A DNA stretch of 64,000 nt. It comes from CAIVPM01 sp964477265 (lineage in GTDB: Bacteria; Bacteroidota; Bacteroidia; Chitinophagales; Chitinophagaceae). Under the pieces are notes generated by a model. The model worked only from the letters and a program-made list of their open reading frames with translations, did not search any database and had not been told where the DNA came from. The DNA lies in NCBI GenBank assembly GCA_964477265.1, contig CAYZDJ010000011.1:1-64000 (forward strand), given 5' to 3'. Shown here piece after piece: positions 17,892-26,763 of this stretch (position 1 is its first letter; each line of letters begins with the position of its first letter). Position numbers and translations under genes: made by a program.

Positions 17892-18908
17892 TTAAGGGTG
17901 CATAGCAGTTGGTTTTATTTTTTTAACAAAACTTTTATTCATATACTTCAACAATCTTACTTCTTTTTCTGTAAGCATTCTCCATCTTCCTCTGTTTACG
18001 TTTTTCTTGGTAAGGTTGGCAAATAAAACCCTGTCTAATTTTTCAACTGAATAACCAAAGTGCTCAAATATTCTGCGAACAATTCTGTTTTTGCCATTAT
18101 GTATTTCAATGCCCACAACGTTTTTAACTTTTGCATCTACAAAACTCAACACATCAGCCTTGGCTATACCATCTTCCAATGGAACGCCACTTAAAATTTT
18201 CTCAAAGTCTTTCTTGGTAAGGTCTTTATCCAAAGTTACTTCATAAATTTTCTTTATTTCATAGCTTGGGTGTGTAAGTTTTTGAGCAAGTTCGCCATCA
18301 TTTGTAAGTAATAAAACTCCAGTTGTATTTCTATCTAATCTACCCACAGGATAAACTCTTTCTGGCGTAGCTCCTTTAATTAAATCAAGCACAGTTTTCC
18401 TGCCTTTGGGGTCATCAAGTGTGGTAATATAATCTTTGGGTTTATTTAATAAAATATATACTGCCGTTGTTTTTGCAAGCAATTTCTTGCCTTTATATTT
18501 TACTAAATCTTTTTCCGATACTTTAAATCCTGGCTCTGTAACTAAAGTTCCATTTACATTTACTTCACCTTTTTTTATTAGTTCAGCAGCTTCTCTTCTA
18601 CCACAAACGCCAGCATGTGCAATAAATTTATTCAGTGGCATCAATTCTTCGCTTGGTTTATCATCAACCATTTTTTCAACTTTGCCTTCACCAAATTTTT
18701 TATTAACAGGTTTACTTGCTTTTGTATTTTCTTTTGGAACAAATGTTCCATTTTGTTTGGCTATTCTCTCAAGGTGTGCAATACGTCCAGCTTCTCGTCT
18801 TTCAGCTTTCATTTGCCTTTTTGCCTGCCTAAATTCTTCCTTCTTTTTTGCACCAGTGCTTTCCTTATTAATAAATTTTTCAAACCCTTTTGTATTGGCT
18901 TTTTTCAT
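17892..18908 (-). CDS. RsuA/RluB-family rRNA pseudouridine synthase with S4 domain
   Basis: A 338-residue ribosomal RNA modification enzyme. Residues 1-90 form a lysine/arginine-rich, charged extension, presumably an RNA-binding tail and longer than in enterobacterial RluB. An S4 domain follows (MPLNKFIAHAGVCGRREAAELIKKGEVNVNG). The catalytic domain contains VYPVGRLDRNTTGVLLLTNDGEL, with the active-site aspartate in GRLD. LDRVLFANLT and RGRWRMLTEKEV are typical closing motifs. RluB (23S) is the most likely counterpart, but RluF or RsuA cannot be excluded. First gene of a two-gene operon. Confidence 0.88.
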   Translation of the reverse strand: MKKANTKGFEKFINKESTGAKKKEEFRQAKRQMKAERREAGRIAHLERIAKQNGTFVPKENTKASKPVNKKFGEGKVEKMVDDKPSEELMPLNKFIAHAGVCGRREAAELIKKGEVNVNGTLVTEPGFKVSEKDLVKYKGKKLLAKTTAVYILLNKPKDYITTLDDPKGRKTVLDLIKGATPERVYPVGRLDRNTTGVLLLTNDGELAQKLTHPSYEIKKIYEVTLDKDLTKKDFEKILSGVPLEDGIAKADVLSFVDAKVKNVVGIEIHNGKNRIVRRIFEHFGYSVEKLDRVLFANLTKKNVNRGRWRMLTEKEVRLLKYMNKSFVKKIKPTAMHP

Positions 18909-18994
18909 AAACTTTTATTGTAGCTGATAATGGCAAAGGAACGCAAAAAACAAATAGACTAAGATTTTAAAACAGAAACACATATTTTTTTAAT

Positions 18995-19124
18995 AGAACA
19001 CAGATAAACACAGATGCAACGGACTAGTACAGATTTTTCTACAACAACACATCTTAACCCAATGCAATATTTTTTACAAAAACAAATCTGTGCAAATCTG
19101 TAAAATCAGTGTCATTTGTGTTCC
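18995..19124. repeat. Imperfect palindromic intergenic element (ACACAGAT family)
   Basis: The left arm GAACACAGATAAACACAGAT is mirrored by a right arm reading GGAACACAAATGACACTGAT on the minus strand, and both continue into an ACAGATTT segment. The total is about 130 bp between two genes. Shorter copies of the same arm occur at 32476-32495 and 41262-41282. There is no transposase, so it behaves like a non-autonomous dispersed repeat. Confidence 0.65.
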
Positions 19125-19131
19125 ATAAAAA

Positions 19132-19596
19132 TTAATAGCACTTAAAATAATCAAATGGCTCTTTGCAGTTATTACATTTATATAATGCTTTGCAAGCTGT
19201 ACTTCCAAACTCGCTTATTAAAACTGTATTTATTGAATTGCATTGTGGACATTCAATTCCATCTTGAGGTGTAACTTTTATATTTTTTTGTGGTGGAGCT
19301 ATTCCGTATTCTTTCAGTTTTTCTTTACCGACTTCTGTCATCCAATCTGTAGTCCAGGCTGGTGTTAAAATTTGCTTTACTTCTACATTTTTAAAACCAT
19401 TTTCAAGTAATGCCATTTTAATATTCATTGCAATCATATCCATTGCAGGGCAACCTGTATAAGTAGATGTTATGCTTATAATAGTTTTATCATCTACTAT
19501 TTCAATATTTCTTACAATACCTAAATCAATTATTGTCAACACAGGTACTTCTGGGTCGCAAACAGTTTCAAGTATTTGCCAAATAGTAGATTTCAT
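19132..19596 (-). CDS. paaD: PaaD-like protein (DUF59 / MIP18 family with zinc ribbon)
   Basis: A 154-residue protein matching PaaD (also PaaJ), the accessory subunit of the phenylacetyl-CoA epoxidase system. The N-terminal MIP18/DUF59 domain contains VCDPEVPVLTIIDLGIVRNI and TYTGCPAMDMIAMNI. The C-terminal part has the PaaD zinc-ribbon cysteines, CPQC and CNNC. PaaD is thought to help load Fe-S or iron into the oxygenase. No paaA, B, C or E gene is in the window, so here it stands alone and may serve general Fe-S assembly or partners elsewhere. A good promoter lies upstream. Confidence 0.8.
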   Translation of the reverse strand: MKSTIWQILETVCDPEVPVLTIIDLGIVRNIEIVDDKTIISITSTYTGCPAMDMIAMNIKMALLENGFKNVEVKQILTPAWTTDWMTEVGKEKLKEYGIAPPQKNIKVTPQDGIECPQCNSINTVLISEFGSTACKALYKCNNCKEPFDYFKCY

Positions 19597-19615
19597 TTTT
19601 TGCCAATATAATTTT

Positions 19616-19645
19616 CAAAAGTAAGTTTTATTATTTTCTCACAAA
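19616..19645 (-). promoter_or_regulatory. Promoter of the paaD-like gene
   Basis: On the minus strand a TTTG at 19645-19642 is followed by 18 nt and TACTTTTG at 19623-19616. This fits the Bacteroidota consensus TTTG-N19-TAnnTTTG closely. The -7 box ends 19 nt before the ATG. It is the best-formed promoter I found in the window. Confidence 0.6.
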
Positions 19646-19701
19646 CAACTCGCATAAAGGGAAAACGTTCAGTTGTTTTTGCGTGTTTAGCAAGAAAAAT
19701 A

Positions 19702-19731
19702 AAAAAGAGGGATGTGGAAACAACCCTCTTT
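19702..19731 (-). terminator. Terminator of the coiled-coil protein gene
   Basis: AAAGAGGG (19704-19711) pairs with CCCTCTTT (19724-19731). On the minus strand the stem is followed by a T-rich tail. It lies about 110 nt downstream of the stop at 19843. Confidence 0.6.
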
Positions 19732-19842
19732 CATCTGAAAAACCCCGCTATTGATTAGCAATTTTAACCTCTTAATATATACTTCGACATTTCAAGGAAA
19801 AAGGTTGCCTCAACCTCAAAGTTTTTCTAAAAATATTTTAAA

Positions 19843-20505
19843 TTAATTTCCTGTGGCACCTGTAGCTGTAGGTTTTCTTTTGTTTTTTAAAGTTTCTAAA
19901 ATTTGTTTCTGGCGTTCTTTTTCATTCTTCTGCGTAATTTGGTCTATACTGTTCTGAGCAATTTCTTCTTCAATCTTTTTTTTCTTTTTGACAAGAGAAA
20001 CTCCGTCTTCTTGTAAATTAATATATTTCTTTTCTGCTTTTTTTATTACTTCTTCTTGTGCTTCAATTTGCAATTCTAAATCATAAGCAGCAACAACATC
20101 CCTTAAATTGCTCAAATATACTCTGGTTGCTGCAATTAAATTTTGGTCATCCACATCATTGGCAAATGTTTCAAAACCTTTGCTCATTAAAAAAGTTACC
20201 ACTGCAGTTCCTTTATCTTGTCTGCTTTTTTTCTCAACAGCAACATAAATATCATGAGGCTCTGTGCCCAATTCTGGCAAATTAACAGCCGAGTATAGCA
20301 TAAACCCTTTTACCTTTTTGCCTTTGTAGCCAAGTTTTTCAAAATTTTTATCTATAGCATCTCTTACCACATCTTCTTCATAAGGAATTTCGCCAATAAC
20401 AGCTGGCACTTCCTTTTTATTAAATTCGGCTACGCCAAAACGGGTCTGAGATGTTGCACAAAAACTTGTTGCAATAAAAACAAATGCAATAATTATTTTC
20501 TTCAT
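19843..20505 (-). CDS. Exported coiled-coil protein of unknown function
   Basis: I do not recognise this 220-residue protein. MKKIIIAFVFIATSFCATSQ is a signal peptide ending near ATSQ, so the product is periplasmic or outer-membrane associated. Residues 20-130 are mixed alpha/beta (RFGVAEFNKKEVPAVIGEIPYEEDVVRDAI, KGFMLYSAVNLPEL). Residues about 130-205 form a long charged helix likely to be a coiled coil (EEVIKKAEKKYINLQEDG ... KKKKKIEEEIAQ). The tail is basic and threonine-rich. It is followed by a terminator and is probably monocistronic. Confidence 0.6.
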   Translation of the reverse strand: MKKIIIAFVFIATSFCATSQTRFGVAEFNKKEVPAVIGEIPYEEDVVRDAIDKNFEKLGYKGKKVKGFMLYSAVNLPELGTEPHDIYVAVEKKSRQDKGTAVVTFLMSKGFETFANDVDDQNLIAATRVYLSNLRDVVAAYDLELQIEAQEEVIKKAEKKYINLQEDGVSLVKKKKKIEEEIAQNSIDQITQKNEKERQKQILETLKNKRKPTATGATGN

Positions 20506-20800
20506 ACAATTTTCATTTTGTATAGAACGAAATTTTGGTAATTGTATTATTCAATAACTAATTTTTCTGTTTTGGTTTCATAATTGTATCGTAAATAAAT
20601 TTTCACCAATCCTGCCAACATTTACATCAATTCTATATCATACCTGCCAAATTATGTTATTTGCACTTTAAATTGCTACCATGGCATTGTAATTGACTTT
20701 ACATTCGCCACCCAATTTTTATGGAATTAGGTATTAGTAATTTGTGGTTAATATTTTGCAAAACCCAATTCCTGATTCCCAATTCCCAATTCCTAAATTT
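20506..20800. other. Intergenic region between divergent genes, micro-repeat before lon
   Basis: No gene is seen. Next to lon, at about 20760-20797, there are near-repeats of GATTCCCAATTCCCAATTCC, another word-like micro-repeat. The lon promoter must be in or upstream of it; a partial -7-like ATATTTTG precedes the repeats. No classical heat-shock operator is evident. Confidence 0.4.
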
Positions 20801-23197
20801 ATGAGAGAAAAAAACTTTTTTGCCCCAGCAGACGATAATGACTTTATGCCCATCATTTCTATAAATGAAAATGATGTAGAAGATAAAGACCTTAAAATAC
20901 CAAGCACTATTGCTTTATTGCCTTTACGCAATACAGTGTTGTTTCCTGGTGTGGTGTTACCCATAACTGTTAGCCGAGATAAAAGTATAAAAGCTGTAAA
21001 TGATGCTTATAAAGGCGATAAATTAATTGGCGTTATATCGCAAAAAGAATTTGCAGTAGAAGAACCCGAAGCTAAAGATTTGTGCAGTATTGGTACTGTT
21101 GCCAAAATAATTAAACTTATTAAAATGCCTGATGGTGGCACCACCATTATTATTCAGGGCAAAAAAAGATTTGAAGTAAATAGCATTATTAGTGATGACC
21201 CTTACTTTACTGCCAATATTACTGTGCTTGAAGACGCACCATTGGAAGTTGACGAGCATTTTAATGCACAAATTGCATCTATAAAAGATTTAGCTACGCA
21301 AATAATTTCTATTTCACCAAACATTCCTACAGAGGCTTCTATTATTTTAAAAAATATTGATAGCCCTAGTTTTTTAATTCATTTTGTAAGCAGTAATTTA
21401 AATAATGAATTGCAACAAAAACAAGCTTTGCTTGAAGATAGCAACATAAAAAGCCGAGCAGAAAAATTAATTGCACTACTGCAAACCGATTTGCAATTTG
21501 CCGAACTGAAAGAAAAAGTGAGTAATAAAACACGTGTTGAGCTTGACAAACAACAACGTGATTATTTTTTGCAGCAACAACTTAAAAGTATTAAAGACGA
21601 ATTGGGTGGCGATAATAATGACAGAGAAATTGCAGAAATGAAGAAAAAAGCCGAAGCCAAAAAATGGACTGACGCTGCAAAAAAACTGTTTGCTGATAAT
21701 ATTGCTAAGTTGGAAAGAATGCATCATCACTCGCCAGATTATTCAACAATTTATAATCATTGCGATTTAATGTTGAGCTTGCCTTGGCAAGAATACACTG
21801 CTGATAACTACGACTTAAAGAATGCAAAAAAAGTATTGGACATAGACCATTATGGCATGCAAAAAATTAAGAGCAGAATATTGGAATACCTGGCTGTGTT
21901 GAAGTTGAAGGGAGATATGAAAAGCCCAATACTCTGTTTTGTTGGTCCTCCAGGTATTGGAAAAACCAGCTTAGGAAAAAGCATTGCCAATGCTGTTGGC
22001 AGAAAATATAGCAGGTTTAGTTTGGGTGGCTTGCACGATGAAAGTGAAATTCGTGGACATCGTAAAACCTATATTGGTGCCATGCCAGGACGCATTATGC
22101 AAAACCTGAAAAAATGTGGCAGCAGCAATCCTGTAATGATTTTAGATGAAATTGATAAAATAGGAACACACCATCATGGCGACCCGAGTAGTGCTTTGCT
22201 TGAAGTGTTAGACCCAGAACAAAATGGTAATTTTTACGATAACTATTTAGAGCTTGAATACGATTTAAGCAAAGTGCTTTTTATTGCTACTGCAAACAAT
22301 TTACAAAGTATTCAACCTGCATTGAGAGACAGACTTGAAATTATAGATTTAAGTGGTTATGCTGTTGAAGAAAAAATAGAAATTGCCAAACGACATCTTG
22401 TGCCTAAACAACAGGAAGCACATGGTTTAAGTAAGGTTAAAGTAAGCATTAGCGATGCTATTTTACAAAAAACAATTGAGCAATATACACGCGAAAGTGG
22501 TGTGAGAGAATTGGACAGGCAACTTGCAAGTATTATGAGAAATCTTGCAAAAGAATACGCAACAAAAAATAAAATAAAACCTACTGTAAGTGCTGGCGAC
22601 ATTGAAAATATTTTAGGCAAAAGCAGATACAGTAATGATATGTATAAAGTTGCCAATATGCCAGGAGTGGCTGTGGGCTTGGCTTGGACTTATGTTGGTG
22701 GCGATATTCTTTTTATAGAAACAGCATTGAGTGATGGAAAAGGAGAATTAAAATTGACTGGTAATTTAGGTAATGTAATGAAAGAAAGTGCAACTACTGC
22801 ATTAACTTATTTACAAGCCAATGCTAAAAAATTAAATATAGATAGTGAGTTATTTGGCAAGAAAAATATTCATATTCATGTGCCAGAAGGTGCCACGCCA
22901 AAAGATGGTCCAAGTGCAGGCATAACAATGCTTACAGCACTTACAAGTGCATTCACAAACAAAAAAGTAAAATCGTTTTTAGCCATGACTGGCGAAATTA
23001 CTTTGCGTGGTCAGGTGTTGCCAGTAGGTGGTATTAAAGAAAAAGTATTGGCAGCAAAACGTGCAGGGCTAAAAGAAATTATTATGTGTCATCTTAATCA
23101 AAAAGATGTTGAAGATATTGATAGCAGCTTTATTAAAGGCATTACATTTCATTATGTAAAAACAATGCAACAAGTGATAGACCTGGCTTTGGTGTAA
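20801..23197 (+). CDS. lon: ATP-dependent Lon protease
   Basis: A 798-residue cytosolic AAA+ serine protease that degrades misfolded and regulatory proteins. The start MREKNFFAPADD is chosen over an ATG 57 nt upstream that lies in intergenic micro-repeats. Domains in order: N-terminal LON substrate-recognition domain (STIALLPLRNTVLFPGVVLPI), coiled-coil region, AAA+ module with Walker A GPPGIGKTSLGKS and Walker B MILDEIDK, and LonA protease domain. The catalytic dyad is S705 (PKDGPSAG) and K748 (GGIKEKVLAA), 43 residues apart as in E. coli Lon. Complete and intact. A terminator follows. Confidence 0.97.
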   Translation: MREKNFFAPADDNDFMPIISINENDVEDKDLKIPSTIALLPLRNTVLFPGVVLPITVSRDKSIKAVNDAYKGDKLIGVISQKEFAVEEPEAKDLCSIGTVAKIIKLIKMPDGGTTIIIQGKKRFEVNSIISDDPYFTANITVLEDAPLEVDEHFNAQIASIKDLATQIISISPNIPTEASIILKNIDSPSFLIHFVSSNLNNELQQKQALLEDSNIKSRAEKLIALLQTDLQFAELKEKVSNKTRVELDKQQRDYFLQQQLKSIKDELGGDNNDREIAEMKKKAEAKKWTDAAKKLFADNIAKLERMHHHSPDYSTIYNHCDLMLSLPWQEYTADNYDLKNAKKVLDIDHYGMQKIKSRILEYLAVLKLKGDMKSPILCFVGPPGIGKTSLGKSIANAVGRKYSRFSLGGLHDESEIRGHRKTYIGAMPGRIMQNLKKCGSSNPVMILDEIDKIGTHHHGDPSSALLEVLDPEQNGNFYDNYLELEYDLSKVLFIATANNLQSIQPALRDRLEIIDLSGYAVEEKIEIAKRHLVPKQQEAHGLSKVKVSISDAILQKTIEQYTRESGVRELDRQLASIMRNLAKEYATKNKIKPTVSAGDIENILGKSRYSNDMYKVANMPGVAVGLAWTYVGGDILFIETALSDGKGELKLTGNLGNVMKESATTALTYLQANAKKLNIDSELFGKKNIHIHVPEGATPKDGPSAGITMLTALTSAFTNKKVKSFLAMTGEITLRGQVLPVGGIKEKVLAAKRAGLKEIIMCHLNQKDVEDIDSSFIKGITFHYVKTMQQVIDLALV

Positions 23198-23302
23198 ATT
23201 ATACCACAATGAAAATGTAATGAAAATACTACAAGAAAAAATATCAGCAACTATACTTTTGCCTCATCAACAAATGTTTTCATGTTGGTTGTTTTAAGGG
23301 TT

Positions 23303-23335
23303 ATATCCTCTGCCACAAGCAGAGGATATTTTTTT
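23303..23335 (+). terminator. Rho-independent terminator of lon
   Basis: An 11-bp stem (ATATCCTCTGC with its complement) around a CACAA loop is followed by a T7 run. It lies about 105 nt past the lon stop. Confidence 0.75.
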
Positions 23336-23384
23336 GACGTAATATATTTACTTAGTCAATAGCTCGTTTATCTATTCTATTTAT

Positions 23385-23452
23385 TATTTCCTACCCCCTA
23401 TTAACCATTTACCATTAACCAGATATCGTTTACCATTTTCCCCTTACGTTTG
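23385..23452 (+). promoter_or_regulatory. Micro-repeat leader and -7 box before the S46 peptidase
   Basis: Near-repeats of TTAACCATTTACCATTAACC type run through 23390-23440. They are followed by TACGTTTG at 23445-23452, a full TAnnTTTG match 28 nt before the ATG. The -33 position falls inside the repeats and is not conserved. Confidence 0.4.
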
Positions 23453-23480
23453 CTTTTCAACAAAACAAAAAACTAACGAG

Positions 23481-25640
23481 ATGAAAAAAATTTTAGTTTG
23501 TCTTTCATTCGCTTTTTTGGCATTAAAATCTTTTGCTGATGAAGGCATGTGGTTGCCAATGCTTTTAGGCCAACAAGTGTATGATGATATGGTAAAACGT
23601 GGCTTGAAACTTAAGCCAGAACAGCTTTACAGCATTAACAATTCTTCTATTAAAGATGCCATAATGATTTTTGGTGGTGGCTGCACAGGAGAATTAGTAA
23701 GTAACCAAGGATTAATTTTTACAAACCACCATTGTGGTTATGATGCTATTGCAAAAGCAAGTAGTGTTGACCACAATTATTTGCACGATGGATTTTGGGC
23801 TGAAGATAAAAGCAAGGAAATTCCTACACAATTAACAGTTCAGTTTCTAGATAGAATTGATGATGTTACAGATAGAATAATGAAAGGTCTTGAAGGATTA
23901 AATGGAAAAGACAGAGCAGATAAATATCAAAAATTGGTTGCAGAAATTGTAAAAGAAATTGTGGGTGAAGATGAGTTTAAACGTGCAGTTGTAGCCAGTA
24001 TGTTTAAAGGCAATCAGTTTTTTGTATATGTATATAATGTATATAAAGACATTCGTTTTGTAGGCACTCCTCCAGAAGCAATTGGTAAATATGGTGGTGA
24101 TACTGACAACTGGGAATGGCCAAGACACACTGGTGATTTTAGTGTGTTTAGGGTGTACTCTGGTAAAGATGGAAAACCTGCAAAGTACGATGCAGCCAAC
24201 GTTCCTATGAAACCAAAATATCATTTACCAGTAAGTATTAAACCTTTGAAAGATGGCGATTACAGTATGATTTATGGTTATCCTGGTTCTACAAACAGAT
24301 ATGAAATTAGCGATGGTGTTAAACTTTCAATTGACATTAATAACCCAACTTTAGTGAAGTTGAGAGATATGCGTTTGAAATTTATGTACAACGAAATGAT
24401 TAAAGATCCAGCAATCAAATTGCAATTGGCAAGCAGCTATGCAGGTATTGCAAACTATTGGAAGTTCTTTGATGGAGAAACAAAGCAATTAGTAAAATAT
24501 GATGTGTATGGTGCTAAAAAGAAATATGAAGATGAGTTTACAAATTGGGCAAAAGGAAAATCAGATTATGAAAATATAACAAGCGATTATACAAAAAACT
24601 ATGCTGCATGGACTCCCTATGCAAAGCATCGTCAATATATCAACGAAGGTATTAATGGCTCTCCATTGCTGGCTTTTGCTGGTAGCTGGATTGGTTTAGA
24701 AAATACTTTAAATAAAAAAGATGTAAAACAAGAAGATATTGATAAAGCTGTAAAAGCTGCTGACAAAGCAAGAGCTAATTTTTTAGAAAATGAAAATAAA
24801 AAAAGCGACCAGCAAATTGTTGCCAATGTGTTGGCTATGTTTATGAGTGATGTTGATGCAGACCAACACCCTAAAGGATTTTATACTGACTTGTTTAAAG
24901 CAAGTAATATTGACGAAAGTCCATTTAAAAAATATGCTGCATGGGTGTTTGAAAACACTATGGCTTTTGATGATGCAAAGTGGAAAGCATTTATTGCAAA
25001 ACCAACAGTAGAAGCACTTAACAGCGATGCTGCTTTTAAAACTGCTGTAGCTTTTATTAAAAATTATAACACTAATTATGCACCTAAGTATTTGGCATTT
25101 GTAAATAAAAACAACGATTTGGGTAGGGCTTACTTAAAAGGAATTATGGAAATGAGTCCTGAAAAGAAAAACAAAATGTATCCTGATGCTAATTCTACAA
25201 TGCGTGTTAGTTATGGCAATGTAAAAAGCTATGCACCAAAAGATGCTGTAAAATATGATATAGTTTGTACCATGAAAGGTGCAATTGATAAATATGTACC
25301 TGGTGATTATGAATTTGATTTGCCTAAAAAATATGTAGACCTTTATAAAGCCCGTGATTTTGGCAGATATGAAGACCCTATTAAAAAAGATGTTGTGATA
25401 AGCTTTATTACAACAAATGATATTACAGGTGGCAATAGTGGTAGCCCAGTTATTAATGCAAAAGGTGAATTGATTGGACTTGCATTTGATGGTAACTACG
25501 AGGCATTAAGCCACAAACTTGCTTTTGATAAAGACCTTAACAGAACCATTTGTGTTGATGTAAGGTATGTGTTGTGGTGCATTGAAAAGCTTGGTGGTGC
25601 TAAACATATTGTTGATGAGTTGGATATAAGAACAAAGTAA
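23481..25640 (+). CDS. S46 family dipeptidyl-peptidase, DPP7-like
   Basis: A 719-residue periplasmic serine exopeptidase that removes N-terminal dipeptides from peptides. The signal peptide ends near KSFADEG, and the start is fixed by it. The catalytic histidine is in TNHHCGYDAI (H84), and the catalytic serine is S653 in TGGNSGSPV. The residue 18 after the serine is glycine (FDGNYE); from my memory of the Porphyromonas enzymes, glycine there marks DPP7 with hydrophobic P1 preference, while DPP11 has arginine. Length matches the family. It feeds dipeptide uptake and is a typical trait of peptide-using Bacteroidota. A terminator follows. Confidence 0.9.
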   Translation: MKKILVCLSFAFLALKSFADEGMWLPMLLGQQVYDDMVKRGLKLKPEQLYSINNSSIKDAIMIFGGGCTGELVSNQGLIFTNHHCGYDAIAKASSVDHNYLHDGFWAEDKSKEIPTQLTVQFLDRIDDVTDRIMKGLEGLNGKDRADKYQKLVAEIVKEIVGEDEFKRAVVASMFKGNQFFVYVYNVYKDIRFVGTPPEAIGKYGGDTDNWEWPRHTGDFSVFRVYSGKDGKPAKYDAANVPMKPKYHLPVSIKPLKDGDYSMIYGYPGSTNRYEISDGVKLSIDINNPTLVKLRDMRLKFMYNEMIKDPAIKLQLASSYAGIANYWKFFDGETKQLVKYDVYGAKKKYEDEFTNWAKGKSDYENITSDYTKNYAAWTPYAKHRQYINEGINGSPLLAFAGSWIGLENTLNKKDVKQEDIDKAVKAADKARANFLENENKKSDQQIVANVLAMFMSDVDADQHPKGFYTDLFKASNIDESPFKKYAAWVFENTMAFDDAKWKAFIAKPTVEALNSDAAFKTAVAFIKNYNTNYAPKYLAFVNKNNDLGRAYLKGIMEMSPEKKNKMYPDANSTMRVSYGNVKSYAPKDAVKYDIVCTMKGAIDKYVPGDYEFDLPKKYVDLYKARDFGRYEDPIKKDVVISFITTNDITGGNSGSPVINAKGELIGLAFDGNYEALSHKLAFDKDLNRTICVDVRYVLWCIEKLGGAKHIVDELDIRTK

Positions 25641-25663
25641 TTTTTTTTATAACTAAATTTTCT

Positions 25664-25699
25664 AAAACCTTGAAGGGATTAAATCCTTCAAGGTTTTTT
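25664..25699 (+). terminator. Terminator of the S46 peptidase gene
   Basis: A 13-bp stem (AAAACCTTGAAGG with its complement) with an 8-nt loop is followed by T6. It lies just past the stop codon. Confidence 0.8.
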
Positions 25700-25806
25700 A
25701 TTATGCCTGATCCACTCAGAATCCTCTAAAAAGAGGCTCTGTTGAAACCTTAAACAGATGCTCAATTTGTCAAGTCTTAACATTGCCAAACTTTTGTTGG
25801 TAGCAG

Positions 25807-26583
25807 TTAATTTTTTATGTAAAAACTATCTTTAACATTAATTTTTTCTCCTTTCAAAACAATTAGTTTTTTATTACTAATTAAAAGTTTTGAATTATCT
25901 ATAGAAACATTCTCATTATCAATTTCTCTTTTTAATGTGACCTCAAAAAAATTTGATTTTACATTTTGTGGTACATAACTCCATTCCATTTGGTAAGGGC
26001 TACAACAACTAAAAAACAGTTTTCTAACTTCAGTCTTTTTGTAATAAATTGTATCATGAATCTTAAACTCGCCAATTAAGGTGTCATTAATTTGTAAATC
26101 AAATCCGTTAATAAAAGTAGTTAGTCGTCTTATATCATTAGGATAATTAGTTACTATCATTACATATCCTGTCGCAATAGTATCGATAATTTTTTCTGTT
26201 ACAGAACAAAAGTCAGATTGTGTATATGTACTTGTTAAGATTACTGTGTCTTTATTTATTTTGTAGGATCCCGTACATTTTCTTTTTTGCTCTTTAGAAG
26301 AAAACGCATGACATCCTCCTAAATACTCAAAGTAAAATTTCCCTTTTTTAAATAGAAGTAATTTCTTTTCACCTTTCCATTCCACTTTCTTAAAAGCAAG
26401 TATGGTAGTTTTTTTACCGTCTATAAATGTATCATTTTTTTCGGTTATTGGGTAATACTGATTTTCTAGGGTGTACAATCCTTTGTATTCACCCTTTAAT
26501 TGTGAAAATAATTTGTTGCAAAACAAAAGGACAAAAAAAATAATTATGAAATTTTTCGCTTTATAGAATCTATTAAGTGCCAT
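25807..26583 (-). CDS. Exported protein of unknown function
   Basis: I do not recognise this protein. With the chosen start it has 258 residues and begins with a hydrophobic signal (KAKNFIIIFFVLLFCNKLFSQ). The mature part is beta-rich and contains LKGEYKGLYTLENQYYPIT and a KKRKCTGSYKINKDTVILTSTY segment resembling small lipocalin-like stress or copy-number lipoproteins. The frame stays open upstream to 26658, where a second complete signal peptide starts (MKISLGIILIFFCNFLFSQ), so the annotated start is uncertain. Both starts would give export. Base use is more AT-rich than its neighbours. Confidence 0.5.
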   Translation of the reverse strand: MALNRFYKAKNFIIIFFVLLFCNKLFSQLKGEYKGLYTLENQYYPITEKNDTFIDGKKTTILAFKKVEWKGEKKLLLFKKGKFYFEYLGGCHAFSSKEQKRKCTGSYKINKDTVILTSTYTQSDFCSVTEKIIDTIATGYVMIVTNYPNDIRRLTTFINGFDLQINDTLIGEFKIHDTIYYKKTEVRKLFFSCCSPYQMEWSYVPQNVKSNFFEVTLKREIDNENVSIDNSKLLISNKKLIVLKGEKINVKDSFYIKN

Positions 26584-26763
26584 CAACAAATTACTCTTTG
26601 TTTGAGAAAACAAAAAATTGCAAAAGAAGATTAATATAATACCAAGAGAAATTTTCATAAAACATAATAAAGATAAAGTTGAAACTACAATAACTTGACT
26701 TAACAAATAAAATTTCCTATTTTCAATCTTTCTTTACTTTTATCAACCTAAAAAAGATTAGCC

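Noticed and set aside
18436..18927. 163-codon plus-strand open frame opposite the RsuA/RluB-type gene
   Set aside because: Shadow frame opposite a conserved pseudouridine synthase with clear motifs.
23720..25460. Assignment of the S46 peptidase to DPP11 (acidic P1 specificity)
   Set aside because: The position 18 residues after the catalytic serine is glycine rather than arginine, which fits DPP7 better.
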